Shown: positions 53,684 to 61,930 of the stretch, piece after piece | Numbering within the stretch: position 1 is the stretch's first letter | How the letters are laid out: every line of letters begins with the position of its first letter | Origin: Pseudomonas sp. Irchel s3h17 | GTDB lineage: Bacteria > Pseudomonadota > Gammaproteobacteria > Pseudomonadales > Pseudomonadaceae | DNA length: 64,000 bases | Assembly: GCF_900187505.1 (NCBI RefSeq) | Contig: NZ_FYDL01000010.1 | Coordinates: 1 to 64,000, forward strand | Direction of reading: 5' to 3' | The notes under the pieces: generated by a model | Told to the model about the DNA's origin: nothing | The model's input: only the letters and a program-made list of their open reading frames with translations | Database searches by the model: none | Translations under genes and position numbers: made by a program

Positions 53684-54605
53684 TGGCCCTGTTTTGATCA
53701 CCGGCGGTGCCGGTTTCATTGGCTCGCACCTCACCGATGCCTTGCTCGCCAAGGGCCATTCGGTGCGTATCCTCGATGACCTGTCCACCGGCAAACGCAG
53801 TAACCTGGCGCTGAATAATCCACGAGTCGAGCTCATCGAAGGCGATGTGGCTGACGCCGCGCTGGTGGCGAGGGCGATGGCCGGTTGCCGTGCGGTGGCG
53901 CACCTGGCCGCCGTGGCCTCGGTGCAGGCGTCGGTGGACGATCCGGTGCGTACGCACCAGAGCAACTTCATCGGCACCTTGAACGTCTGTGAAGCCATGC
54001 GCCAGGCGGGCGTCAAGCGCGTGTTGTTCGCCTCGAGCGCGGCGGTCTACGGCAACAACGGTGAAGGTGAGTCGATCGACGAAGACACCGCCAAGGCACC
54101 GCTCACACCCTACGCTTCGGATAAGCTGGCGAGTGAGTATTACCTCGACTTCTACCGCCGCCAGCACGGGCTGGAGCCGGCCATTTTCCGCTTCTTCAAT
54201 ATCTTCGGCCCGCGCCAGGACCCCTCGTCGCCGTACTCCGGGGTCATCAGCATTTTCAGCGAGCGTGCGCAAAAAGGCCTGCCGATTACCGTGTTCGGCG
54301 ATGGTGAGCAGACACGCGATTTCGTCTATGTCGAAGACCTGGTGGACTTGCTGGTGCAGGCCATCGAGGCGCCGACACTGGAAGTGGGCGCGGTCAATGT
54401 CGGCTGGAACCAGGCGACCACCCTCAAGCAAATGCTCCAGGCCTTGAAAGAGGTGGTCGGTGACTTGCCTCCGATTACCTATGCACCGGCCCGCGCCGGT
54501 GACATCCGCCATTCCCGTGCCAATAACCAGCGGCTGTTGCAGCGTTTCACCTTCCCTGAGCAGACGCCGATGAGTGTCGGCCTGGCCCGGTTGTTGGGGC
54601 GCTGA
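53676..54605 (+). CDS. NAD-dependent nucleotide-sugar epimerase (GalE/WbpP-like)
   Basis: This 309-residue extended short-chain dehydrogenase has the NAD loop GGAGFIG (10-16), FASSAAVYG (118-126) and Y146-x-x-x-K150 in YASDK. It also has RFFNIFGPRQDP and DFVYVEDL, as in UDP-glucose or UDP-GlcNAc 4-epimerases. The sugar is not predictable. The ATG at 53676 lies inside the end of the RmlD-like gene. No glycosyltransferase genes are nearby, so it is not part of a visible surface-polysaccharide cluster. Confidence 0.9.
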   Translation: MADGPVLITGGAGFIGSHLTDALLAKGHSVRILDDLSTGKRSNLALNNPRVELIEGDVADAALVARAMAGCRAVAHLAAVASVQASVDDPVRTHQSNFIGTLNVCEAMRQAGVKRVLFASSAAVYGNNGEGESIDEDTAKAPLTPYASDKLASEYYLDFYRRQHGLEPAIFRFFNIFGPRQDPSSPYSGVISIFSERAQKGLPITVFGDGEQTRDFVYVEDLVDLLVQAIEAPTLEVGAVNVGWNQATTLKQMLQALKEVVGDLPPITYAPARAGDIRHSRANNQRLLQRFTFPEQTPMSVGLARLLGR

Positions 54606-54621
54606 GGGCGGTTCGACGGAC

Positions 54622-54653
54622 AAAAAAAGGCGCCCCGAGGGGCGCCTTTTTTT
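54622..54653. terminator. Bidirectional terminator between the epimerase and oprG
   Basis: AAAAAAAGGCGCCCC pairs with GGGGCGCCTTTTTTT around GA. It works for both convergent genes. Confidence 0.93.
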
Positions 54654-54668
54654 GGTGTGACAGATAGC

Positions 54669-54692
54669 TTCTTGTGGCGAGGGTGTCGGGCT
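54669..54692 (+). repeat. REP-like remnant
   Basis: CTTCTTGTGGCGAGGG matches the start of a common Pseudomonas intergenic repeat (TGTGGCGAGGGAGC type). The second half of the usual hairpin is missing. It abuts the stop codon of oprG. Confidence 0.4.
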
Positions 54693-55390
54693 TAGAACTT
54701 GTAGCCCAGGCCCACCATGTAGACCCATGGATCCACGTCGATATCCACCTTGGCACGGGTGCCCGCGGCGAGAGCGTCGTTGTTCACGTAGCCGGTGGTG
54801 TCGATGTCGATGTAGCGCACCTGGCCGTTGATCATGATGTGGTCGGTCAGCATGTAGTCGGCACCGACCTGCCATGCCATGCCCCAGGAACTGTCCGCGC
54901 GGAAGTTGTCGAAACCTTTGGCGCTGGCCTCGCTGCCCACGTGCTCGTCGTAGATCCAGGTGTAGTTGATGCCGGCACCCACATAAGGTTGGAAGACCGA
55001 CTTGTGGTCCAGCGGGTAGTACACCAGGCTCAGGGTGGGTGGCAGTTGCTTGATGGTACCGAGTTTGCCGTTGACCACGCCAAGCGCGGTGTTCTTGAGT
55101 TTGACGTCATGCTCGAACGGGGTGGCTGCCAGCAGTTCGATCGCCAGGTTATTGGTGATCATGTACGCGAAGTTCAGACCCAGCTGAGTGTCGCTGCTCA
55201 AGGTCGCCTTGCCGCCCAAGTCTGCACCCGCCAGCGGGCCTTGATCGACCTTGACGCTGGAACTGTCAGCGTCCGGGTTCACGGTGATGGCGCCGGCGCG
55301 GAGGATGATGTCGCCGGCTTCAAAGGCCTGGGCGAAGGGGGTTGCAAGCGCGAATGCAAGGAGGGAAGCGCTAAGCAATGACTTGTGCAT
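54692..55390 (-). CDS. oprG: Outer membrane protein OprG (OmpW family)
   Basis: This 232-residue outer-membrane eight-stranded barrel passes small hydrophobic molecules. A signal peptide runs to about residue 22 (ALATPFAQA followed by FEAGD). OmpW marks include LGLNFAYMITNNLAIELLAATPF, QPYVGAGINYTW and a C-terminal VYMVGLGYKF ending in phenylalanine. The ATG at 55390 follows GGAGCCCCC. OmpW-family genes often respond to oxygen or iron; an imperfect Anr-type site lies about 70 bases upstream. Confidence 0.95.
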   Translation of the reverse strand: MHKSLLSASLLAFALATPFAQAFEAGDIILRAGAITVNPDADSSSVKVDQGPLAGADLGGKATLSSDTQLGLNFAYMITNNLAIELLAATPFEHDVKLKNTALGVVNGKLGTIKQLPPTLSLVYYPLDHKSVFQPYVGAGINYTWIYDEHVGSEASAKGFDNFRADSSWGMAWQVGADYMLTDHIMINGQVRYIDIDTTGYVNNDALAAGTRAKVDIDVDPWVYMVGLGYKF

Positions 55391-55453
55391 GGGGGCTCCA
55401 AGGGACAATTTAAATTCTATGTCCCATTTTATGGAGCGCTCCAGCATGGGACG

Positions 55454-55467
55454 TTGACACAGCTCAA
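55454..55467. promoter_or_regulatory. Imperfect Anr/FNR-type site upstream of oprG
   Basis: TTGACACAGCTCAA matches TTGAT-N4-ATCAA at eight of ten defined positions. It is centred about 70 bases from the oprG start codon. It is a weak candidate supported by the known oxygen control of oprG/ompW genes. Confidence 0.35.
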
Positions 55468-55574
55468 TGAAAGCGTGATGGCGCATTAAGATCGTTGCAA
55501 CAGCATGCGGTCATCGTGCGCGCTGGCTTGAGCGTAGACGTCAGGTCTGATCGGGCCATAAAAACTTACCGGAC

Positions 55575-56108
55575 TTACTCCGGCAATTCGTACAGGTAAA
55601 TCTTGTCCGCTTCCATCTGATACCCGGCATCCGCCAACTCGCTGGTGGATGCCTTGACCTGCATCGCGCCTTCAATCCAGTACGGCTGGTACAACTCCTC
55701 GAGCTTCACGCCGACTTCGCTTCTGACATGGACGATCTGGTTCGACGGCGGCGGTGGAACATGGATGCAGGCGCCGAAGTAGGGCACCAACAGAAACTCG
55801 GTGGTGCGGCCTGCCTCGCTGACCTCCAGAGGCACGATGTACCCCGGCAGCCGAATGTGCTGGCCGTCCAGGCTTTGCACCACCGGGGCATTGGGCATGT
55901 CCTGCCGGGCGGCTGGCGCGGACTCGGCCGACAGCGCATCGCTGATCTGCGACAGGTCGTGCAGCGGCTTCATGTTCGGTACTTCGACGGGCGCGTCCGG
56001 CGGGATCATTTGCGACCAGGTCAGGTCCTTGGGCTCGGCCGCCCACAGCGGCAGCGCGACCAGCATCAACAGCGCAAGCAAGGCGCGGGGCATCTTCAAC
56101 ATCCTCAT
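55575..56108 (-). CDS. Periplasmic DUF3299 protein of the zinc-linked ABC operon
   Basis: This 177-residue exported protein has a signal peptide ending near ALPLWAA (residues 18-24), with no lipobox cysteine. The mature part has the family motif GYIVPLEV followed by EFLLVPYFGACIHVPPPPSNQ. The conserved C and H in that motif could bind metal; this is inference. The ATG at 56108 overlaps the permease stop (ATGA). ATGs at 56102 and 56093 are alternatives. It is the last gene of the operon. Confidence 0.83.
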   Translation of the reverse strand: MRMLKMPRALLALLMLVALPLWAAEPKDLTWSQMIPPDAPVEVPNMKPLHDLSQISDALSAESAPAARQDMPNAPVVQSLDGQHIRLPGYIVPLEVSEAGRTTEFLLVPYFGACIHVPPPPSNQIVHVRSEVGVKLEELYQPYWIEGAMQVKASTSELADAGYQMEADKIYLYELPE

Positions 56109-57370
56109 AAACGGATCGACAGGCCATCGGCCAGGGATTGGCGATAGGCGCGCCAGGCCGGCACGCTGCCCATCAGCAGGGCGGCGAGCAGGATGCCAGC
56201 GAGCAGCGTCCATTCATACTCGCTTGGCCAGGCCAGCGGCAGGTACAAGCCGTAGTTGGACTGGACATACCCCTGGGCCACGGCGATCCCCAGGTACAGC
56301 AGGCCCAGCCCCGCGACCACCCCGGACACGGCCAGGGCAAAGGCTTCCAGCACCAGCAATGTCGCGATATGCCAGGGCCGGGCGCCGACCGAGCGCAGGA
56401 TCGCCATTTCCCGGCGGCGCTCGTTGAGGCTGGTGAGAATCGCCGTGAGCATGCCGATCAATCCGGTCAGCACCACGAACAGCGATACCACGAACAGGGC
56501 TCTTTCGGCGGTGCCCATCAGGCTCCAGAGTTCCTGCAAGGCCACGCCAGGAAGGATCGCCAGCATCGGCTCGCCACGGAATTCGTTGATCTCGCGTTGC
56601 AGGGCGAACGTCGAGATCTTGTTGTTCAGGCCGAGCATGAACGCGGTGATGGCTTGCGGCGTGAGGTCCATGTTGCGCGCCTGGTCGGCGCTGACACGAC
56701 CATCGCCCCGGGCCGGTACGCCGTTGTGCCAGTCGACATGGATCGCTTCCATGCCTCCCAGGCTGATGTGCAGCGTGCGGTCGACCGGCGTACCGGTGCG
56801 TTTCAGGATCCCGACCACGGTGAAGGGTTTGTCGTCGTGCTTGACCAGGCTGATCGCCGCCACGCCGTGGGCCAGTACCAGTTTTGCACCGAGTGTGTAG
56901 TGCAGCGCCTCAGCCACTTCGGCACCCAGCACCACCTCGAACGGGTCCGTGGCGAAGGCTCTGCCGCTGGCCAGTTGCAGGTTTTGCTGGCGCCCGTATT
57001 GATAGTGCTGGAAGTAGGCGTCGGTAGTGCCCATCACCCGGTAGCCGCGATGGGAATCTCCCAGGGACATCGGGATCGCCCATTTCACTTTCGGGTTGTT
57101 GGCGAAGTGCTCGAAGCTGTCCCAGCGGATGTTGTTGGTGGCGTTGCCGATGCGAAACACCGAGTACAGCAGCAGGTTCACCGAGCCGGAACGTGCGCCA
57201 ACAATCAGGTCGGTGCCGCTGATGGTACTGGCAAAACTGGCGCGGGCCTCGGTGCGCACACGCTCCACGGCCAACAACAGGCACACGGACAGGGCGATGG
57301 CGAGTGCCGTGAGGATCGCGGTGAAGCGGCGGTTAGCCAGGCTGGCCATGGCCAGACGAAACAAATACAT
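56105..57370 (-). CDS. ABC transporter permease, FtsX/MacB type
   Basis: This is a 421-residue inner-membrane protein. It has one membrane segment near residues 14-35, a large periplasmic domain (about 40-280), then three membrane segments near the C-terminus (LFVVSLFVVLTGLIGMLTAIL, LLVLEAFALAVSGVVAGLGLLYL and the last near 385-405). RREMAILRSVGARPWHI is the FtsX-family coupling motif. Proteins of this layout usually move or extract substrates through mechanotransmission rather than form a simple pore. Confidence 0.9.
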   Translation of the reverse strand: MYLFRLAMASLANRRFTAILTALAIALSVCLLLAVERVRTEARASFASTISGTDLIVGARSGSVNLLLYSVFRIGNATNNIRWDSFEHFANNPKVKWAIPMSLGDSHRGYRVMGTTDAYFQHYQYGRQQNLQLASGRAFATDPFEVVLGAEVAEALHYTLGAKLVLAHGVAAISLVKHDDKPFTVVGILKRTGTPVDRTLHISLGGMEAIHVDWHNGVPARGDGRVSADQARNMDLTPQAITAFMLGLNNKISTFALQREINEFRGEPMLAILPGVALQELWSLMGTAERALFVVSLFVVLTGLIGMLTAILTSLNERRREMAILRSVGARPWHIATLLVLEAFALAVSGVVAGLGLLYLGIAVAQGYVQSNYGLYLPLAWPSEYEWTLLAGILLAALLMGSVPAWRAYRQSLADGLSIRL

Positions 57371-57371
57371 C

Positions 57372-58082
57372 TCAGACCTCTGCGGGCGTGGTGGCGCGGT
57401 TGAGTTCGGCCAGCGACAGGTGCCGATCGAACAGCGGTGCCAGGCTCTGGTCGTGGCTGACAAACAGCAGGCTCGAGCCGGCCTCGCGACACTCGGCAAA
57501 CAGCAGGCGGATAAAAGCTTCGCGAGCGTCGTAGTCGAGGGCCGAGGTCGGTTCGTCGGCGATCACCAGTTCCGGCTGGCCGATCAGCGCGCGGGCGGCG
57601 GCGACCCGTTGTTGCTGGCCGATGGACAGCGAGTCGGCGCGACGGCTGAGGATGTTTTCGTCCTTGAGGCCCAAGTGCGCCAGCAAGGTCGCGGCGGCGC
57701 TGTCGACACTGCCATGGCGCTGGATCGCCCGGCGGGCGCGCAGTGTGGAAAAGTGGCACGGCAGCTCGACGTTCTCGCGTACCGACAGAAACGGCAGCAG
57801 GTTGAACTGCTGGAAGATGTAGCCGGTATGGTCGACCCGAAAGCGATCGCGGGCACCGGCCGAGAGTTGGGTCAGCTCCTGGCCGAGCAGGCGCAGGCTG
57901 CCGCGATCAGGTTTCTGCACGCCGCCGAGCAAGCCCAGCAGGGTGGTTTTGCCACTGCCGCTGGGGCCCTTGAGGAACAGCGTTTCGCCGGGTTCCAGGC
58001 GAAACGCCGGGATGTCCAGCAAGGGCGGGTGACCGGGCCAACTGAAACCCAGGTCCGACAGTTCGATGAGTGCTTGGGTCAT
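57372..58082 (-). CDS. ABC transporter ATP-binding protein, LolD/MacB type
   Basis: This 236-residue ATPase has Walker A GPSGSGKTT (about 39-47), the Q-loop in YIFQQFNLLPFLSV, the signature LSIGQQQRV, Walker B LVIADEPTSALD and the switch histidine in FVSHD. It starts 47 bases after the DUF2796 gene and ends one base before the permease gene, so the pair form one transporter. Confidence 0.92.
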   Translation of the reverse strand: MTQALIELSDLGFSWPGHPPLLDIPAFRLEPGETLFLKGPSGSGKTTLLGLLGGVQKPDRGSLRLLGQELTQLSAGARDRFRVDHTGYIFQQFNLLPFLSVRENVELPCHFSTLRARRAIQRHGSVDSAAATLLAHLGLKDENILSRRADSLSIGQQQRVAAARALIGQPELVIADEPTSALDYDAREAFIRLLFAECREAGSSLLFVSHDQSLAPLFDRHLSLAELNRATTPAEV

Positions 58083-58109
58083 GTGGAGCCGGTCCGGTTG
58101 GAGGTGAGC

Positions 58110-58124
58110 CCTGTGGGAGTGGGC
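58110..58124 (+). repeat. REP-like remnant inside the ABC operon
   Basis: CCTGTGGGAGTGGGC resembles the first half of the common Pseudomonas repeat CCTGTGGGAGCGGGC. It lies in the 47-base gap between the DUF2796 and ATPase genes. No second arm is visible. Confidence 0.35.
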
Positions 58125-58129
58125 GGCAC

Positions 58130-58738
58130 TCAGAATTTCAGCGCAGCAGCGTTGGCGGTGACTTCAGCCCCTTGCTGGGCGCTCGGGCTGATGAGTTGTA
58201 CCTGAATTTTTCGGGTGGCGGGGAAGGTCTTGAATACATTCGCCATATCCAGTGTCTTCAGTGCGCCCGGGGCGGCGCAGGTGAACTGGTAATGCGCGTG
58301 GATTTCGCTGTGATCAGGGTGATGTTCTTTAGACGCAGCCCCTTTGCCGTCGGTGGCGTGGTCATCGTCGTCGTGTTCATCGGCGTGGGGCGTGTCACCG
58401 AACAACGAGCTTTCCAGTTCCTGCTGGCTGACCACGCAGCGGGCGGCCTCGGGCAGGCTGAACAGGGCCAGCGGTTGCTCAAGCCGGGCGCGGACCGCCG
58501 CGATCTTGGCCTTGTCTTCTGCGCTGCTGGCCGCATGCTCGAAGCCCACCAGATTCATCGCCGGGCTTTCCAGTTCCAGCTCCAGGATCTGGCCATCGAG
58601 GGCCGCGTTCAAGCGCCCGACGCCATGTTCGTGAGCACCGAGGCTGGCATGTTCGTGGTCGTGATCGTGAACCTCTGCCGCCTGGGCGACAGCCAGCGGC
58701 AGCAGAGCAAACGGCAAAGCGAGGAGCAGGCGGCGCAT
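58130..58738 (-). CDS. ZrgA-type histidine-rich zinc-binding protein (DUF2796)
   Basis: This 202-residue periplasmic protein has a signal peptide to about residue 21 (VAQA|AEV) and two histidine-rich stretches: H24, 26, 28, 30, 36, 38 and H118, 122, 127, 139, 140, 143, 147, 149 mixed with aspartates. There are two cysteines (101, 154). The family includes Vibrio ZrgA, a zinc uptake protein. A near-consensus Zur box lies 32 bases upstream, so the operon is probably induced by zinc shortage. It probably hands zinc to, or receives it from, the ABC pair downstream; the mechanism is not known. Confidence 0.88.
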   Translation of the reverse strand: MRRLLLALPFALLPLAVAQAAEVHDHDHEHASLGAHEHGVGRLNAALDGQILELELESPAMNLVGFEHAASSAEDKAKIAAVRARLEQPLALFSLPEAARCVVSQQELESSLFGDTPHADEHDDDDHATDGKGAASKEHHPDHSEIHAHYQFTCAAPGALKTLDMANVFKTFPATRKIQVQLISPSAQQGAEVTANAAALKF

Positions 58739-58769
58739 GGGGAGTCTCCGGAAGATGAATATTTTGTTA

Positions 58770-58784
58770 TGTAATCTTATAACA
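58770..58784. promoter_or_regulatory. Candidate Zur box
   Basis: TGTAATCTTATAACA differs at one base in the arms from the palindrome TGTTAT-N3-ATAACA, the core of Zur sites. It is inside a longer AT-rich palindromic stretch. It lies immediately upstream of the zinc operon and about 80 bases upstream of the divergent small gene, so it could control either or both. Confidence 0.7.
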
Positions 58785-58866
58785 ATATTGGCGAGAGTTT
58801 GACGGCATGCTTGGCGTTGCGCAAGACGCGTGGGAGCATGTTTCTCATAAACAGGAGGAAAGCCCA

Positions 58867-59226
58867 ATGTTGCGCATACGGGGAAGCATCGGCGACTGGC
58901 CGGTGGATTTGACGCTGGAACTCGATGACAGCGATTGGGCGAAACTGGGCGCACAGCTGCAGGTCAGCCGAACCGATGGCGTCGCGCCGGCGGCCGGTAC
59001 GCCGGTCAAGCCGGTGAATCAGGACGATTCGTTGTGGCAGCTTGCCAGGGAGTTGCTGCGCACGTCAGGGCAACTGACGGGGCCGGATCTGCTTGAGCAA
59101 CTGGAGGGTTTGACCGGCAGCGCGGTGGCCGGCAAACGCTTGCTGGTGCGTTTGCGCCACTGTGCCGAGGTCAAGGTGCTGAGCGGCGGGGATACGCCGC
59201 TCTATAGTTGGATCGGGCAGGCTTAG
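58867..59226 (+). CDS. Small hypothetical protein divergent from the zinc operon
   Basis: This 119-residue cytosolic protein is of unknown function. It begins MLRIRGSIGDWPVDLTLELDD; the second half (ELLRTSGQLTGPDLLEQLEGLTGSAVAGKRLLVRLR) may be helical. A strong AGGAGG precedes the ATG at 58867. It overlaps the convergent cnoX gene by four bases. A conserved hypothetical gene of this size is usual at this place in Pseudomonas. The Zur box upstream makes zinc control possible, but this is an inference. Confidence 0.75.
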   Translation: MLRIRGSIGDWPVDLTLELDDSDWAKLGAQLQVSRTDGVAPAAGTPVKPVNQDDSLWQLARELLRTSGQLTGPDLLEQLEGLTGSAVAGKRLLVRLRHCAEVKVLSGGDTPLYSWIGQA

Positions 59227-60095
59227 TACAGCGCGGCGAACAACTTGCGGCGGTAGGTGGTCACCAGCGGGTGATCGTTGCCCAGCAGTTCGAACACTTG
59301 CAGCAAGGTCTTGTGCGGCAACCCTTCGCTGTAGCTGCGATTGCGGATAAACAGCTTGAGCAGGGAGTCCAGTGCCGGGTCGTATTGCTGGCGGGCCAGT
59401 TGCTGGATCGCCAGTTGGTAGATCGCCTCATCGTCCTGCGGATTTTGCGCCAGGCGGGATTTCAGGTCGGCGACATCCGGCAGGTCCGCGGCCTGGCCGA
59501 GGAACTGGATTTGCGCCTTGGCGCCTGCCAGCGCGGCTTTATGCTCATCGGTCTTGACGGCATCCAGCACGATCCGGGCTTCGCCCAGCTCACCGCGCTC
59601 TGTCAGGCAGCGGGCATAGAGAATCAGGGCGCGAGCGTTACTGTTGTCTTCCGTCAGCAGCGCTTTGAGCGTGGCTTCAGCCTCGGCGAAACGACCTTCG
59701 TCGAACAACGCCTGAGCCTGTTCGAGCGGGTCGGCGGCGGGCGGTGGTGGCATCTGCACATGGGGCTCGAGCAGGGTGCGTACCGCGGATTCAGGTTGCG
59801 CACCGGCAAAACCATCCACCGGCTGACCATCCTTGAACAACACCACGGTCGGCAGGCTGCGAATACCGAAGCGGGCAACGATATCTTGCTCGACGTCGCA
59901 ATCGACCTTGGCCAGCAGCAACTCGCCCTGGTAGCTCTCGGCGATGGTTTGCAGCATCGGCATCAGCGCTTTACAGGGCGCACACCATTCGGCCCAGAAA
60001 TCCACCAGCACCGGCTTGTGGAACGAGTTCTCGATCACCGACTGGTCGAAATCGGCGGTAGTGGCGTCGAAGATGTACGGCGTTTCCTGACTCAT
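59223..60095 (-). CDS. cnoX: Chaperedoxin CnoX (YbbN), thioredoxin plus TPR
   Basis: This 290-residue protein has an N-terminal thioredoxin domain (1-110; WAEWCAPCKALMP with C38 and C41, cis-proline P82 in SLPTVVLF) and a C-terminal TPR-like helical region. CnoX protects chaperonin substrates from over-oxidation. E. coli CnoX has SxxC and no oxidoreductase activity, whereas this protein keeps CxxC and should be redox active. The ATG at 60095 gives MSQETPYIFD. An in-frame start 30 bases upstream is less likely. Confidence 0.9.
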   Translation of the reverse strand: MSQETPYIFDATTADFDQSVIENSFHKPVLVDFWAEWCAPCKALMPMLQTIAESYQGELLLAKVDCDVEQDIVARFGIRSLPTVVLFKDGQPVDGFAGAQPESAVRTLLEPHVQMPPPPAADPLEQAQALFDEGRFAEAEATLKALLTEDNSNARALILYARCLTERGELGEARIVLDAVKTDEHKAALAGAKAQIQFLGQAADLPDVADLKSRLAQNPQDDEAIYQLAIQQLARQQYDPALDSLLKLFIRNRSYSEGLPHKTLLQVFELLGNDHPLVTTYRRKLFAALY

Positions 60096-60169
60096 GGGGT
60101 CTCTCGAAAAACGTGGATGAGACAACTATACGGCTTGGCGGGGGCTGGCTGATAGCGGGAGCGCCGATC

Positions 60170-60192
60170 ATTCCCACGTCCCCGCGTGGGAA
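60170..60192. repeat. Short inverted repeat of Pseudomonas REP type
   Basis: ATTCCCACG (60170-60178) and CGTGGGAAT (60184-60192) form a perfect 9-bp hairpin with a TCCCC loop, followed by GGAACGATCCGCGTCCC. Such CATTCCCACGC...GCGTGGGAATG hairpins are scattered through Pseudomonas intergenic regions. It lies between the cnoX and methyltransferase genes. Confidence 0.65.
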
Positions 60193-60219
60193 TACAGCAC
60201 GGAACGATCCGCGTCCCTT

Positions 60220-60876
60220 TCAACGGCGAGTGGCGTGGTACAGGCTCACATGCCGAAACTCTTCGGGCTCGGCCAGATCCGGCAAGGTCATGGCTTCAAG
60301 CATCTCAAGCCGTTGATACAGGGGATGACGAAAGTCTCGAACCCGCGAATCCGCCACCAGTGCTTCACGGCCACGGCTGAGAAACTCATCGAGCAACGGC
60401 AGGTTGGCGCGGTCGTACAAGACGTCGGCCACCAGGATCAGGTCAAAGCGATCGGCCTCGGCGAAGAAGTCCGTCGAGTAACCGAGTTCGACCTGATTGA
60501 GCTCGGCATTCGCCCGGCAAGCGGCAATCGCCAGCGGATCCAGGTCGCAGGCCACCACTTCCAGGGCTCCGGCCTTGACGGCAGCAATCCCGGCAATCCC
60601 GGAACCGGCACCAAAATCCAGTACCCGCTTGCCGGCGACCCACTGTGGACGTTCGGCCAGGTAGCGGGCCATCGCCAGGCCGCTGGCCCAGCAGAAGCTC
60701 CAGTACGGCGGCTCATGCAGGATGCGCCGGGTTTCTTCCGGGCTGAAGGCGCGATCCATGTTGTCGCCATCGATCAGCCAGAGCTTCAGGTCGGTGGCGG
60801 GCAGCGGGCAGGGTACAAGCCGCGCGTCGCCGAGCAGTTCACTTAACGCCCGTTGCAGGTCGAGCGGTGCATTCAT
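60220..60876 (-). CDS. Class I SAM-dependent methyltransferase
   Basis: This 218-residue protein has the SAM-binding motif I VLDFGAGSGIAGIAA (85-99), the acidic end of strand 2 in VVACDLDPLA and motif IV LILVADVLYDR. The family includes protein-lysine methyltransferases of the ETFB-KMT/PrmA type; the substrate is not clear. The start overlaps the end of the upstream lipoprotein gene by four bases. Confidence 0.87.
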   Translation of the reverse strand: MNAPLDLQRALSELLGDARLVPCPLPATDLKLWLIDGDNMDRAFSPEETRRILHEPPYWSFCWASGLAMARYLAERPQWVAGKRVLDFGAGSGIAGIAAVKAGALEVVACDLDPLAIAACRANAELNQVELGYSTDFFAEADRFDLILVADVLYDRANLPLLDEFLSRGREALVADSRVRDFRHPLYQRLEMLEAMTLPDLAEPEEFRHVSLYHATRR

Positions 60877-61337
60877 GGTGCTTTGACGAACTGCAACTGG
60901 CCCAGTGCCTGGGTGCTCGGTTGGAAGATGCGTTGCGCCGGCAGATGCAGGATCAACTGCCCGGACTGGCTGGCGCGACCACGCAATTCGACACGGGCAC
61001 CAGCGGGAAAGGCGTCCGGGTTGAAGCGCAGATGAAACGGCAGCGCCTGGCTGGTACCGATCAGGTCGGCACTGGCGAGCAATTGCTGGGGGCGTGAGCG
61101 CTCGTCGATCACCAGCAGCGCCAGTTCAACCTCGGCACCGGCCGGAACGCCCAGCAAGGCGCCGCTCAGTTCGCGTTGGTACGCGGGCAGGGGACCCAGG
61201 TCGGCCGAGGCCCTGGCCTTCTTCTCGGCCATCTGTGGCGCGGGGCCGGGAGCAGGCTCGGAAGGTTTGGGCGCATCACTGCTACAGGCCGCCAGCAGGC
61301 TGACGAAACTGAGTAAAACAAGCGGACGTAGCGGCAT
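60873..61337 (-). CDS. YbaY-type lipoprotein
   Basis: This 154-residue lipoprotein has signal peptide MPLRPLVLLSFVSLLAAC with lipobox LAAC. After a proline-rich linker comes a beta-sandwich domain (ELSGALLGVPAGAEVELALLVID), as in the YbaY/PF09619 family. Its function is unknown. The ATG at 61337 has TGGAGC upstream and starts directly at the signal peptide, so it is preferred over the ATG at 61364. Confidence 0.83.
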   Translation of the reverse strand: MPLRPLVLLSFVSLLAACSSDAPKPSEPAPGPAPQMAEKKARASADLGPLPAYQRELSGALLGVPAGAEVELALLVIDERSRPQQLLASADLIGTSQALPFHLRFNPDAFPAGARVELRGRASQSGQLILHLPAQRIFQPSTQALGQLQFVKAP

Positions 61338-61465
61338 TTGCGGCTCCAGCAAGGTGAAATCCATGGTTCAGGTAATATAGTCCGTCTGTATACCGTAAAC
61401 CCTATGGCTTGTCTTGCCACCGGGATGCGCTACCATGGCCCTCCCTTTTTTTGTTGCCTGCCACC

Positions 61466-61930
61466 ATGCACTGTCCCTTCTGCGGTGCCAACGACACCAA
61501 GGTCATCGACTCGCGACTGGTCGCCGAGGGCGAACAGGTGCGCCGCCGGCGTGAATGCCTGGCCTGCGGCGAGCGTTTCACCACGTTCGAGACGGCTGAA
61601 CTGGTGTTGCCGCGCCTGATTAAAACCGACGGCAGCCGTCAGCCGTTCGACGAAGAAAAACTCCGCGCCGGCATGCAGCGCGCCCTGGAAAAACGTCCGG
61701 TGAGCGTCGAGCGCCTGGAATCCTCGCTGGCGCACATCAAGCACAAGCTGCGGGCAACCGGTGAGCGCGAGGTCAAGTCACTGGTGGTCGGCGAGCTGGT
61801 CATGGCCGAGCTGCAAAAGCTCGACGAAGTCGCCTACATTCGTTTCGCCTCGGTGTATCGCCGCTTCCAGGACCTCAACGAGTTCCGCGAAGAGATCGAT
61901 CGCCTGGCCCGTGAGCCGGTCAAGCCATGA
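61466..61930 (+). CDS. nrdR: Transcriptional repressor NrdR
   Basis: NrdR represses ribonucleotide reductase genes when dATP is high. The 154-residue protein has a zinc ribbon (CPFCG with CLACGERF) and an ATP-cone domain ([19 protein letters not shown]). The ATG at 61466 gives [10 protein letters not shown]. It overlaps ribD by four bases, an arrangement common in proteobacteria. Confidence 0.97.
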   Translation: MHCPFCGANDTKVIDSRLVAEGEQVRRRRECLACGERFTTFETAELVLPRLIKTDGSRQPFDEEKLRAGMQRALEKRPVSVERLESSLAHIKHKLRATGEREVKSLVVGELVMAELQKLDEVAYIRFASVYRRFQDLNEFREEIDRLAREPVKP

